Source: Numida meleagris | Taxonomy: Eukaryota; Chordata; Aves; Galliformes; Numididae | Assembly: GCF_002078875.1 (NCBI RefSeq) | Contig: NC_034410.1 | Span: forward strand, 35,667,506-35,731,505 | Direction of reading: 5' to 3' | DNA: 64,000 nt | Shown: positions 12,701 through 26,300 of the stretch, in pieces | How the letters are laid out: every line of letters begins with the position of its first letter | How positions within the stretch are numbered: position 1 is the stretch's first letter | Made by a program: the position numbers and the translations under genes | The notes under the pieces: model-generated | Databases searched by the model: none | What the model was told of the DNA's origin: nothing | Seen by the model: the letters and a program-made list of their open reading frames with translations, nothing else

Positions 12701-15700
12701 GTCTATGAGTAATAACCACTCAAAAACTAATTTTAAGATGATAATAAAAATTTAGAACAAAACTTAAAAATGAAAAAAACCACCACCGACAAAAAACAGT
12801 GAATGAAATACAGGCAATTTAATCAAGAAATTTTTCCTCAAACAAACCAAAAGTTCCAGTAAGCATGCAACTCTGCAAAACTGAATTTATTTCTCCACAA
12901 AGTTAATATTTGCCCATTATCTGAAGTGGAAAAAAAACATTATCTATGTTCAAAGTTTCTAAAAGCTTTTACACTTTTAAGCATAAAGCAGTCTACACAG
13001 ACTAGGTCTCCAATCTGCTGTCAGTATATATTAATTTATATTGTTGTTTGACAAAAGTCACAGGAAATCAGTCTTTTTTGCTAAAAAGTATCAGTTAAGG
13101 GCTCTGAAGCTTGGGGTGGAGTTGCTTGCTTTCTGGTCTTTCTAAACACAATACAAGTTGTTCAGAAAGATCACTTTCAGAATAAGATGAAACATGGTGT
13201 AGCTGAAGGTTTTGGAAAGTAAAACTACCTGCTGGAGCAGGACTCCAAGAAACTGTGGAGAAGCCTAGAGTGCACAAACACCCCTCAGCTCTGGTCCTGG
13301 TCCACTGAGGCTGGACAGTCTGCTGGGGCTCCACCAAGGTACGTACAAGTGAACGGCATGAGCCTGAGTTGTTTGAGCAGTTAAGCTAGTAATTACAGTC
13401 TAATGAATAAAGATGCTCTACGTAATGCTGGTAATCTGTGTCTTCCCCTCATGCACAAGGCAAATTACAATGCATAAAGTAATAAACCATTGAGGTTATT
13501 CACTTTATACGAAGAAAATTCGGTCAGATAATTGTCAGTGATGGCTTTTATGAACACATTTTTAGATATATTTACCTAAATGCTCCTATGTAAATATAGA
13601 ACATATATTTAATCTCCACAAATATTTTTAAGCAATGATTATTGATAATACATTGCATTCTGCAGCCTTATAACCTTCAAGTACTCTGCATTCTCCATTT
13701 CTCAAGCACGTGGTACCAGTTTCAGTCATTCCCATTCTTCCCATTAAGCCAGCAATGATTATGTGCTTTCACCCACAACACCCATTCAAAAAAAAAAGTT
13801 AATATTCAGGGAACTCCTTTAGAAAATATCCACATAACGGAGCACATCTATGTTTAAAATTATCATGAGTTGACCTCATTGGAACCTGTTTCTTATATAT
13901 CGCCTACTACCATCTACATGCAGTTCATCTCAAGGAAATTCACACTGCATCCAAGCACTGTCATAAGTAAATGTAAGTGAAGATTGTCTCATTTAGCACT
14001 TCCAATCTAAATCAAAAGAAAATACAATAGGCAACCTGCTTTCCATAGCACCATGCTGACAGGCATTAGCTTTGCTAATATTACTGGCTGCATCCCATAC
14101 CAGTCTCAATCATTTTGCCTGATTGGTGTCAGTGTCAAGGCTACCAGCCCAGTTACCTAGGTTATTATGTCTATTTTGTCTAACTGCTGAAGAGACCTTA
14201 GCTTTTCTTCTCATTTCCTAGTTCTCCAGACTTACAAGATCATTATTTAAAAGAAAATCACAAGTAAAATTAAAAGATTGAGTGCAAAATGACACCTAGT
14301 AGAAACACAAAGAACTCAATATTCAACTTTTCCCTGCACAGGTGATCTGTGTAAGCTAAACACTATTCTTCTGACTCAAGCAAGAGCATCACTAGGCAAA
14401 CGGAACAGTTTGCACACACTTTGGTTTAACTGCTTTTTGTACAAAACTTGTTACAAGCTGCTGAAAGACCCAGCAAAAGATCATAACATTTTCTTCTTGT
14501 AGAAATCTTATTTACAGTGACAGATAACACTATGTGAAAGACAACAAGGGAAATGTACATAAACTAGAGACAGACCATCACAGTTTGACTCCAGTATTTT
14601 GCATTATCTAACACCTGTATTCTCTTGGATGAGCAGTAAGTAGTACACAGAAACCTAACAACCTTTTTTCTCTTGAGGTCCACTAAACAAAACAATACCC
14701 AAAATCTTCTGCATGAGAAACCTACTGAGGGGGGGGTCGGGGGCGATTTTTAAAACACACTCATAATCCACAAAGAATGTGGGTCTAAATCATTGACAAG
14801 CCACAGCCAGCAGAGCACCCACTCCCTTGCTTCCTTCAACACATTGCAAGCTCATCGAGGAAGTTTACAGTTGCAAATAGCTCTTTATAAAATTCTTAAA
14901 ACACTTGGAGGAACATACAAGTAAACAATATTTTGGAGCAGATTTTTTATTTTTCACCTAAAACATTTAAATTTGCCTTGAGAAAACACTGCAAGTGTCC
15001 GGGGCAAAACAGAGATTAGAAAAAATTCAAAATACTCAGAATATTATTCAATTTCATTTGTACTGCAGCAAATTATTTCCTCTCCTCTTATTTCTCCATG
15101 AACAAAGATCCAAAGAGCTTTTCACTAACATATTCTGGACTTCAAATCATATTCCACGGTGAATGAATCAAAGCGATAATTTAGTAGCTTAAGTGTTCAT
15201 CTAAGTAATAGTCTACTGATTTCTGAACTCATCAGGAGAGTCGAGTTAAGATTATTCATTTTTTCTTCATTTTCTCAATGTCAGTAGGTTATAGAGTTGT
15301 AGATGCTCTTTTCATTGTTAAAAGCTTCAAAACACAAAAATGACTCGTCATTTGCATCAGATTAGTTCATTATTTTACTGCACCAATCTTTAGATGAAAG
15401 ACAAAATTGAGAAGAGAGATGATTTCAGTGCTTTGAAGTATATAGTTGATCAATCAACTGATTACTCTGAAAACCCCACATGGAGTTAATAATTTTATTC
15501 TAGCCATGTCATGTTCTGATAAGAAGCATGATGCAAAATAGAACATGACATTTCTCAGGTTTTTTTTCCGCAGAATTTTAATTACTGCTGCAATACACTA
15601 TTAAAATTCCCAGGACTGTTTCCACCTTTGAAATGTTAGGCAAATTTTCATTCCTGAAGATGAATGTAAAAACACTGACATTTACTTTTAGGACTGTTTC

Positions 15701-17935
15701 AATACTTAACTTGTCAGTACTTCTCCTTTCTGCAATAAAGGAGGATGGCTCAGCATCTTGGACTCTGAGCTGTAGTTCAAAAGATTCCAGAATGAACTCT
15801 CTGGGTTATCACCTGCTGCTTCATGTGACTTTGCACAAGTCACTGGAGGAGAATGAAGTTCTAGGAAGATTTAGAAGATAGATATCAGCACCTTTGGCTC
15901 TAGGCTATAAAGATAGGATAAATACCTCAAGGAATGTCAAAAGTTCAGTTACTCTATGAACAGTGACCACTGAAATAGTCAAGACATATCTAATAAATAG
16001 CACACCTGACAACCCTTGCTTAAATATTGCATCAGTGAACAACACTTTGCTACCTGCACAACGTTGTCCATTTTAAAGAGCAATAACTTTTGCTATGTTC
16101 TTTATTAAGCTGCAGGTTGTTTTTAAGAGGAAACTAAAGTGCTTGGAAAAAAATAGTAGCCACAGTGTTTTTCAATTTCATTCAAGCAAGAAATTCTTTT
16201 AAAATATAGGAGCTAGCCATTAGGTATCATATATGGTTACAAAGACACAGTCCCTAGATATAAGAGTAGTTGTGCATGACTATCATCTGTAGAACCTGTA
16301 GAGAGGAGAGAGGAACTATTCCTTTATGGACAAAGAGCAGCAGCCCTCCCTTTAGAGCAGGTATGTTTGCATGAAGCACTGGCTGCTTGTCCTACATGCA
16401 AAGAAAGAGGAATAAGCCATCTCATCCTCTTCTCTTTTTGTCTCATTGGACTCAAATTAGGAACTGTCAAATCACAAGATTCATTGCAGCATTATGACAT
16501 TATTTTCCTCTGAAGCAACAAATAAAAATCTAACAATAGCCAAAAATCAAGAACAGAATTCATAAAAGCAAAATGACAAGATATGATCTCTGTTCTCTTT
16601 TTGCTGAGAAGAATACAACAATCAGAAGGCGAGGCAGATAGCTTCATTTTAGGAAGCTTGTTATAAGAAATGGCACAACACTTAACGTCAAGTGTCTGGG
16701 AACTAATTTTGCCCACTCATTCAATGCCCTCTCCCTTTTTCTTTAATTAAAAAGAAAATCTTTGTAATGGATGCAGGGAAAGGGAAAGAAGGCACAAAAC
16801 AACAGAAAAAAAAAAAAGCAAAAACAAACCACATCTTCTATATTTTTTTCACCTAGAGAGGTCAATAGTAATTCTATTCATCCCTTTATACCAAAAGAGG
16901 GGAAAATGAAATGTATAGTACACATGGATTTCATGCTCAAGACCATTAGTGACATTCACCAAAACATTTATTCACTGTAAATATCTGCTGTTATAGGAAC
17001 AATTTTTTTTTTTTAAAATGGAGAACATTCCAAGTGAAACTCTCCTACCTCAACAACAGAATGGTCTGCAATCACATTTAGTCATGTTTACTGTTTCCTC
17101 GTCATTATTATAAAAAAAAATAAATTAATCTGAGCACCTTCTGTCCTACATACATTTATTCATAACTGACTCAATGTTATCCTAATTTTAAAGTTCTCAG
17201 AAGTTCATAAAAATCCAATGTGGCCGTTCAGTTTAAGAATCATAGTTTTTGTGTATTTTTTTTTCCTTAAGCTGAATAACCCATACTCAAAACTCCTAAA
17301 CATGTAGGGTCCAGACACCCACCTCAGAGGCACAAATAATAAGTTGTAATGGAGCCTCCATGTCTGAGGATAGCACTGAAAGTCACAAACAACCACCGTC
17401 CTGAACAGCTGAATTCTGCATCCAGGATACCAGCAAGAATGGTAGTATTGCCTGATTTTACACCAACATACAAACACTGTTTGTACCATGCTTTTCACAT
17501 TTTTGTTTTTTTTCGCAGGATTTAAATATTAACCCAGCTCTCATCCGTTTGAGAATTTTATTATGTCATTTACTTCAAGATCATTCATTGTTCATTTATA
17601 GTTGATATCACTGCAAACACAACCAAAATCTTGAGCTGGACAGCGCTGAAGCAAATACAACTGGTAACTTGGCAGTTATCGCCCAACCAACACGTACCTC
17701 TTGTAGATTGTTACCAGCATTTATTTCTCATATTATAAGGGACAGTGCTAAAAACTTCATCGTTTTTATTTGTCTCCATCTTTTTCCAAGCTAGAGAGGT
17801 TATCTAGCGCAGGGGAACTTTGAAGTTAAACCACACTCCATGAACTTCACTGTCAATTTACAAGTTACTCCTACAGCCTAAAACCACTTTCATTTTACAC
17901 AGAAAATTACCTTATAAATACACACACTAGGAATA
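9736..17935. other. AT-rich intergenic DNA, no gene seen
   Basis: No exon or element I can name. A GC-richer open stretch on the minus strand at 13095-13337 (80 codons) stands out from its surroundings but matches no family I recognise; another at 10936-11271 is open on both strands and is equally unassigned. A G-run pair at about 14730-14745 is too short for a confident quadruplex call. Confidence 0.5.
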
Positions 17936-18202
17936 TAGATAGGGCAAGAGGGAATGGTCTCAAGTTGCGCCAGGGGGGATTCAGGTCTGATATTAGGAAA
18001 AACTTATTTGAAAGAGTGGTGAGGCACTGGAACAGGCTGCCCAGAGAGGTGATGGAGCCACCATCCCTGGAGGTGTTCAAAAAACATGTGGATGTTGTAC
18101 ACAGCGACATAGTTTAGTGGACAATATTGGTGCTAGGTGGACTGTTAGACTAGATGATCTTAAGAGGACTTTTCCAATCTTAATGATTCTATGATTCTAT
18201 GA
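17936..18202 (+). mobile_element. CR1 LINE, 3' end fragment
   Basis: 5'-truncated copy covering the last codons of ORF2 (the segment reading roughly [18 protein letters not shown] in other copies is visible as the CACTGGAACAGGCTGCCCAG region) and the short 3' UTR. It ends in two tandem ATTCTATG repeats, the normal CR1 3' terminus. 5' truncation is the rule for CR1 insertions. Confidence 0.92.
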
Positions 18203-19908
18203 TTTACAGAGGTAACATAGGTAATTAAAAGCAAAAAGCTCACATATTGAAAATTCACTTACCCTACTGTCATCTATGTAGTAATAGTTTCAGACACAGA
18301 AGGTCCTTCTCCGCATGGTTCTGAAAATGATATTATCACAGATGTGAATTATTAAACAAGAAAGATAAAAAATGTTATGAAAGCCAGATGGTAGCATTTT
18401 ATACAGCCACTGGGGGTGTAAGGTTGCACAGTCACTTACACTGAGACAAGAGTCTCAGAAACATTAATAAACAAAAAAACTACTGAAGAGAACAAACATA
18501 AATATGGCTCAATAAAAACTGCTTTGATCTTTACTATTACAGCTTGTTAGGGTCCAGTGGGAAAGGAAAAAACAAAGAAATATGCATCCTCAAAACTCAT
18601 GTTTCAGGCTGTTAATTCACATATATATCCCAGTTTCAAGGATTATTTTCTTAATTTGAATGAAACTTCATAGTGCATTTTATGAAGACCTCAATAATTA
18701 TTTCTAGGAATTAGGAAAAAATAGCTCCATCCTTTATCTATACAGTAGATACTAGTCAGAATTCCAGATATTTATTTTAAATAATAAGAATTAGAAAAGC
18801 TTTTGTTGAAAGGAAAAAAAAAGTCAGAAGTAATTCACTTAACCCTAGGACTGGAGTTTGAGTCAAAAGCAAACTACACAGATACCACAGAAATTAACAA
18901 CACTGAGAAGGCTGCTAAGAATGCAACATACCTCCTCTTATTCCTTCTGAACTCTTTCACTGCAGTATTATTACACCACAAAATGGAAAAATCAGCAGAC
19001 TAAGGAAAAGCAGAAACATAATTTACTATAGCTAGATAGTACTTCACTCTCTACCCTTTCCTCTCCATCAAAACAGAATAGGAGGTATTAACAAGAACAC
19101 CTGAACAAATTCTCAACCTAATTTTAAAGAAACAATAGAGAAGAATGAAAATGAAAAGCTTTTTTTTTTTTCTTTTTTTTTTTTTTGTCTTCTGGCTGTT
19201 ATTTTCAGTTAATGTAAACAGCTGTAACTGTTCCTAAGTGCATTCCCTCTTAGGCTGAGGGTAGGCTATTGAAACTTTGGCAGTGTGTGCTAGAGCAATT
19301 AAAATACACACACGGTAGCAACAGCAAACAAGACCACAGGTGAACATGGGATTTTAGAGCAAAAGATGATCAGGTTGGATGAAAATAGCAAAAATATGTG
19401 ACAATTTCTGTTAATCAAGCCGCTTCTTTTACAAAAAAAGATGAACATGTGTTTTAACAGTGAAAAATAAATGTAAAAACAGTCTAAGTAGTTCCACTTT
19501 TCTGTTAGAATTCTTATCCACAAAAGTTTGTCCAACACTGCCAATTCTTGGTCTCCATTTCCAACAGTTATGAGAAAGAGAGCTATAACTAAAATATATT
19601 GTGCTTCTGTAACTGTCATCTAATGTAAGATATAATTTCTGTGAAAGAGAGGGTTTCATCAGTTTCTCCACTCCTGTATCAGCATACTCCTATTTGCTAT
19701 TTTCTGTCTAGATTTCATGAAAAATATAATCTCATTGTGTTCCATTATCTGGTCACAAGTAATATTTAAGCACAATTTTTGCTATGGTAAATAATGTTCA
19801 ATCAGAAAAAATGCAGCTTTCTATTGAATTATCCTTTGAGTTTAGACAAATTTTACAAATTTTTTGAGAAGGCTGTGCATTTATGAGTATAAATATATAC
19901 AACCATGT
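18203..19908. other. Intergenic DNA with a long T-rich tract
   Basis: No gene seen. Positions 19161-19186 are a nearly pure T run of about 26 bases, interrupted once by C. Open frames on the minus strand at 19299-19671 are low-complexity and unassigned. Confidence 0.5.
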
Positions 19909-20503
19909 TCTGGGCTGCATTAAAAGAGCGGTGGTCAGCAGGGAGAGGGAGGTGACTGTCCTCTCTACTCAGCTCTTCGGAGGCCCCATCTGGAGTACTG
20001 TGTCCAGGCCTGGGACCCCAAGCACAAGAAAGATGCGGAACTCTTGGAACGAGTTCAGAGGAGGGCCACCAAGATGATCAGAGGGCTGGAGCACCTCTAC
20101 TATGAGGAAAGGTGGAGAGAACTGGGCTTGTTTAGCTTGGAAAAGAGAAGGCTCTGGGGAGACCTCATTGCAGCCTCCCAGTACTTGAAGGGAGCGTATA
20201 AACAGGAGGGGGAATGACTGCTTATATGGGTGAATAGTGATAGGACAAGGGGGAATAGTTTTAAACTAAGGCAGGGGAGATCTAGGTTAGATATTAAGAG
20301 GAAGTTTTTCACTCAGAGGGTGGTGACGCACTGGAACAGGTTGCCCAAGGAGGTTGTGGACACCCTGTCCCTGGAGGCATTCAAGGCCAGGCTGGACATG
20401 GCTCTGGGCAGCCTGGTCTAGTGGTTGACGACCCTGCACACAGCAGGAGCGCTGAAACTAGATGATCATTATTGTCCTTTTCAACCTAGTCCATTCTATG
20501 ATA
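19909..20503 (+). mobile_element. CR1 LINE, 3' portion
   Basis: Starts within the late part of ORF2 (GGGCTGCATTAAAAGAG..., the usual '[14 protein letters not shown]' region) and runs through the [21 protein letters not shown] stretch to the 3' UTR, ending at CCATTCTATGAT. Stops and frameshifts break the frame. Same orientation as the smaller copy at 17.9 kb. Confidence 0.93.
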
Positions 20504-20790
20504 AAGAAATGCTAATCTTGATGTAGTAAAAACCTAAAAGTGAAAAATAGGGCTTTATTACACAAAATTATGTTAAAAATCCTGATTTCTCTGTTAGTTT
20601 TTTTTCCATGTTATCTCTATTTATGAAATTTGAGTAAACATATTTTTTCTAGACCATACTCCTAGCATGCCTTAGTATATTTGAAGTATTTACACTATTC
20701 TATTTATTTTAAAGAATTTTTTTTCACCTCTTGGATAGGCATCAACTCCTGATATATGGGCCAATAGCTGTATTTTGAGTAAGGCTTTAA
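20504..20790. other. Short AT-rich spacer between a CR1 and a solo LTR
   Basis: Nothing identifiable; AT-rich with short T runs. Confidence 0.5.
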
Positions 20791-20795
20791 GACAA
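20791..20795. repeat. Target-site duplication GACAA, left copy
   Basis: GACAA directly abuts the LTR at 20796 and is repeated at 21327-21331 on the other side. A 5-bp duplication fits ERVL-type integrases. Confidence 0.85.
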
Positions 20796-21326
20796 CGTCA
20801 ACGGTTTACGGGCGTTAGGCCCGATTCCGTGACGAAGGGGAGGGGGGACCCACGGGCCCACGTCCCGGGAAAAGGGGAAAGGGGAAAAGGGTAGGGAGAT
20901 GGCCCTGAGAGCAAAGAACAGCGGCAACAATCTGAGGAGAAACAAACTAATTTACTAAATAAGATATCGGAATGCAAAACAACACACTATAGTACAACAC
21001 ACAATAATTACAATTTAAGCTGATAAATCCAATAAAGAGAGAGAGAATGTCCCAAAATCAAGGTAGGCCTTACTCTACTACCGACGATAAGACGGCTAGA
21101 GAGTGAGGTGCTGCCAAGACGAAAGACAGCGGAAAAAGGGACGAGGTCTCGTGATCTGCAAGTTTTTATACTGTGAGCTTTTATCTTTTCCCTCCGGCTG
21201 GAAAATGGTAACAAAGGAGCAAAGTGCCGTGGGGAATGTAGTCCTTCTCTGTTTGGAACCAGGTACATTCACTACATGATGTTATGATGTGGAGTACCAA
21301 TAACCGAAAATCATAAAGCCATGACA
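20796..21326 (-). mobile_element. Solo LTR of an endogenous retrovirus (ERVL-like by TSD size)
   Basis: About 531 bp, alignable by eye along its length in reverse orientation with the copies at 44,414 and 60,446. In LTR orientation it begins TGTCATGG and ends near GTTGACG (final CA altered to CG). It contains a TATAAAA box, and a GC-rich terminal segment with the GGGCCTAACGCCC palindrome-like block. It is flanked by perfect 5-bp duplications (GACAA). No internal gag/pol/env sequence lies on either side, so it is a solo LTR left by recombination. A 5-bp duplication is typical of ERVL; the family name cannot be settled without a repeat library. Confidence 0.88.
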
Positions 21327-21331
21327 GACAA

Positions 21332-22580
21332 TGGGCTTAATATAGTAATTATAACTTTGTTTATCATTTTAAATGACAAAGATATTTAGCAATAACATGT
21401 TTTTCATTTAAAAACACAAAGAAAGCATACTTACAGAGAACATATTTCCTGACAATTTCACCTTATCTGGCAATTTAGTGCCAGATTGATAATTAAAGAT
21501 AATTCAAGTATGAAAATATGTTGGGTTTGAATTAAAACATGCAGCTTTGAAGAACAGTGAATGTAAATAAGAGGACAGTAAAAATGGAGAGGACTAGACA
21601 CAACATTAATGCAGCTAGCTTATACATTTATTTAACTAGAAATTTCTAAAATAAAACTATAAAAAATTGATTGGAAATCTACAAATATAGAAATATCATT
21701 GCTGTTATGTGTGAAACAAAATGGATTATTAAAAAAACTGAATCAGAAACCATTTTCTGAGTCTGTATCAGGATCAACACTTCCACATGTGGAGTAATAC
21801 CTAGTCCACTGTGTCTGTTAATGCTACTTTTCTGAGTTTGGGTAGTCAAAACCTAAAGGAAATGCCATGCAGAGATCTCAATAGCAGATGTTGTTTAAAA
21901 CCATTTTAATGGAGATGAAAACAACAACAAAAATGTCACCTTTCATTGGGTTTCTGGGATACCTTTATTTTTCTTTGGGGAAATCAGCCACAAATCATTT
22001 TGAAAAATAATCATTTCTCTCTTTCCTTTGTTGAATAGGGCACAGATGTCTGCCCTATTCATTTTTCATTGTCTGTCAAATCACATGTGAAATATATTTA
22101 AGAGTATGAGACAAAACAGATACATTCTTCACAAAGCAGGACCAACAAGGCCCTCGTGTTTCACAGGGTTTAAATGGTTCTGAAGACAGAGAAGAGTTGG
22201 TCACTCTACCAGGTACTACAGAAGCATGAGCTCAATTACTTCAATATTTTGGTATTCAGTTCCAGCACCCAAATCCAACAGACTTCACTTAACTTCATCA
22301 GTCCATAGTATTCAGTCCAAAGCCTACAGTAAGTAAGAAGAAATATCTCCCCAGCACCATCTGTGGTTGGGTTCTACTTGACTTATATGTAATTACATCT
22401 CTAAAATGATATTTTCTCAGGTTTCAGCTCAAAACCATTGGTACTAGTTATATATATACTTATTTCAGATTTTCAGATCCATATGTGAGTCTGTCTCTCT
22501 TTGTATTAGTTATCCATATTTTTACCTATGTGGAATATTTTTCTGCTTTATGCTTACATAAGTGATATTGAGTTCATACA
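21332..22580. other. AT-rich intergenic DNA, nothing identified
   Basis: No exon, repeat family or RNA gene recognised. Confidence 0.5.
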
Positions 22581-23394
22581 ATCATAAAAACATGGAATGG
22601 CTTTGGTTGGAAGAGACCTCAAAGATCATCTAGATCCAATCTCCCTGCCATAGGCAGGATTGCCAGCCATTAATCATGCACTAGATTAGATTGCCCAAGG
22701 CCCCATCCACCCTGGCCTTGAACACCTCCAGAGATGGGGCATCCACAACTTCTCAGGGCAACCTCTTTCCAGAGCCTCACCACCCTCTGAGTAAAACATT
22801 TCCCCTTGACATCTAATCTAAGTCTCCCCCCTTTTAGTTTAAAACCATGCCATATCACTATTAGACCGTGTAAAAAGTTGATTTTCCTCCTGGTTATAAG
22901 CTCTCTCTGTACTGGAAGACCACAATGAGATGTCCCCAGCACCTTCTCTTCTCCGAGCTAAACAAGCCCAGTTCCCTCAACCTTTCTTCATAGAAGAGGT
23001 ACTCCAGCCCTTTGATAATCTTCGTGGCCCTCCTCTGAACTCGTTCCAAAAGATCCATGTCTTTCTTGAGCTGGGTGCCCCAGGCCTGGACACAGTACTC
23101 CAGATGGAGCCTCACAAGGGCACAGTAGAGAGTGGCAATCATCTCCCTTCCCTTGCTGGCCACTCCTCTTTTGATGGAGCCCAGGATATAGTTGGCCTAC
23201 AGAAAGCATGCAATTCTAGGTCATATTTTCATCTATCAGGATCACCAAGTCCTTCTCTGCAGGGTTTCTCTCAATGAGTTCTTCTCTCAGTCTGTATGCA
23301 TGTCTGGGATTACTTGGCCTTGCTGAACATCATTGTGTTCACACGGGCCCACCTTTCAAGCTTGCTCTGGTCCCTTTGGACGGCATCCCTTCCT
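22581..23394 (-). mobile_element. CR1 LINE, 3' portion
   Basis: The left end (TTTGGTTGGAAGAGACCTCAAAGATCATC) is the reverse complement of the CR1 3' UTR. Minus-strand frames give the RT-to-C-terminal region of ORF2: [18 protein letters not shown] followed by [17 protein letters not shown] in 22894-23163, and a later VRLWKEVA-type block. It stops near 23,394 inside ORF2 (a GGCATCCCTTCC block), so it is 5'-truncated. Several frameshifts. Confidence 0.94.
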
Positions 23395-26300
23395 AAAATT
23401 ATAGGTCAATGTCCAGTGGCAGAACTGTCATATCCTATAGATTCAACTATTATGCATTATCCTTGAACTGGAAGAGCCTGACTCAGTTTTATCAGAATCT
23501 GGAAGCCTATGCAAGGAAAGAATCATTTCTCCACTATTCTACTTCATTTTGAAAGTCTGAAGTTGCTGGAAGCAGCAGGTAACAGAAGTAATGATATGAT
23601 GTACCAAAGAGTTTCATTTTTCTTTGCCAACATGCACGCACGTAGGAACCTATTGTCCCAAGTAGCGAGGAAAAAATTTTCTGTAACAGGAGACATCAAG
23701 ATATGTGCCCTACCACTATTCAAACTTACAACTGGTATTTGTCTTTACATAATCATATAAAATATCACCTTATTTCGTTCCATTGTCCTGAAAGTATATA
23801 CAGACAGTACTGTCAACACTGGCAATGAGATAATTATTTCTAAATTTTATCCTTTACAGAAGGTTATACATGTATTTATAAATTTTCAAAGAGATGCTTT
23901 GCTTCCATGAATGTCCCGCATTTTCAATTTTGTCTAAGGCAAACCATGCCAGAATTTTGCAATTTTTCAGGCTGGCAAGTCTAATTTAACTATACTTTTC
24001 CACATTAATCAGACAGGTAGGTAGAGCTGGAAAATATTGTTTCTTCCAGAAGTAGTTGGCAGCATCTCTGAATCCTATTTTCCCTTGCATTGAGAGATTT
24101 TTTGTTACTGGGAGCTAGGATGTGCCGTCTCATGTAGCACAAGATTTTTATTTTAAGGAAGGAAGAATCCAAATATAGAGAAGGAATCCATTTGGTACAT
24201 AATGAAATAGTATTTGTGTCAAGAGTTTGATAAGGAAAGACATAAAGATAGTAGCAGGAGTAGTCAGTATTAGAGAGGCTAACACAAGTAAATGAAAGGG
24301 TAAATGGAAGTACAATTCAGAGAGACATAAAACAAGCAAAATACAAGAGTAGGCACTTGAACTTCACAGAAAAGATCAAAGGATTTGGAGACAGACAAAA
24401 AATAACAATGAGACACTGTTCATTGTACAATCATTGTACAGTGATTTTATTTGCATCCTTTTAAATGAAACAGGGTGAGGAGGTGATATGGTGTAAGATA
24501 AAGAAGATTATTTTAAATTAGCTGAGAAAAGGGAAAAGAGGCTTTAGAATACTTTCAGAGGATAATATAAAGGAATATGATGCAAGGCATACTCAGGGAA
24601 AGAAGGAGAAAAGCCTTTTGTAAAATTGTATTTCCAGGAAAGAAAGCAAAGTGAAGGTAGAAGAGTAGTTTGATAGAGAAGGCATAAAGAAAAGCCTTCA
24701 TCACAAGGTAGATGAGATAGCAGTAGGAAATGTGGGATAGATGCCAGAAATTAGTTTGTAGAAAGAAACTTGGGAATTAAGAAATACAGTATAAATTTGG
24801 AATTTTAAGATTAGAGTCAGAGATGAAATCCTTGGCACTGAACAAATTCAACAGCATAAATTAGCAAAATAAACAATTTTGCTACTTCCAATAAAATAAT
24901 TTCTATTTAACCTAATTAATTATGCTCAGGAGAGCATCTGAAATTATTTTAAACTTCTGTATGAAAACGGTAGGTAAATAAACCTTAATGAAATAATATT
25001 TTCCACATATAACGTTACAGTGAACAAAAGAATAGAACACAGCTCAAATGATGTACACAATGGTCTGACCATGAACCATGTGTCCACAGATAAATATTCA
25101 TTGTCAGCCTGTCTGCCACTTTTGTGTCAGTGCCATCATTTTCTGCAGCAGTGCCGGAGGCAGGAGCTCTTGCTAATATGGAGACTTCTGTGCAAGTGCT
25201 GCAGGATTTTGCTGTTGGATGGCACTGGAGAAGATATGCTTTTGCAAGAAAAGCATGATTACTCTTCATCCCCAAGGGTAGATTCAACCCAAGACAAAAT
25301 ACTCATTCAATTGTAGTTGCTCTTTCAGCTGAAATTTAAAAAAAAATTCATTGACCTTCAAGAAAATGTTAAGAAAAGAGTAAAACGTGAGGCAACATGG
25401 CAACTTCAGATCTAGGACTTTATTCTCTCAAGTATTAATCAAAAAAAGAAACACACAAATGGAGAATTGAGTTGTTGGCTCAATTTCTTGGACAAGAGTT
25501 TCATATCCAATTTTGAACTTGCTTCCCATTCACTACTTTTAAAGCAGAAATCGAATTCAGGAACCCTGCACCAAAGTTAGAGTATGAACCACTGAAAGAA
25601 TATGAGTAAGGTAATATGAAGACCTATATTGCTTGAAATATCTCTTGCCTTTGAGTGCCTACATTTGGAGTTACTGTGCGAGGAACTTTAATGGCCTTCA
25701 CTTTTAGAAAATGCTGATAGCCTTTCCTTTGAAATACCAGACCTCTTAAAAGTAATTCAAGTGGGCCTTTAAAAAAAACTTCTTTTCCTAAAAGTTCTTT
25801 TGAACACAGGAGACTTTTTATACTTCATTCTCCCATCTTCATGATCTTAGGGGAAGATTTCTTTTGGCTTTGAGTCTAGGTTTTTATTTGCAAAATTTTA
25901 TCAGATGAGGATTTAACAAATATGTTTATATATATATATATACTGACAGGTTGTGCTTAATAAAGGAAAAATTTAATTTATTTTCAGCTCAATTTGTTTT
26001 GGTTTAATTTTGTTTTCTATGGAGAAAGACCAACAGGTTTTAATATAGGTGAAACTTGAGAGCTAGAAATATGACACTCCCCAGCTCTGCTCACCTGCTC
26101 TGGAACAGTTCCTGCAGACAGATATTTAACGTGAGTCTGTTATTGGGTGAATTGGAGTATATTTTACTGGGAAGAAAGTTTATCATTGAGAAGATATAAG
26201 AATCAAAACAGAAACGACATTACCAGAATATGCTAAATCAATAATCACTCACTGATTACTGAAAACCAAATGAATGTAAATCCTGTAATTTAATATTATA

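Noticed and set aside
14728..14746. G-quadruplex candidate
   Set aside because: Only two G runs; four are needed.
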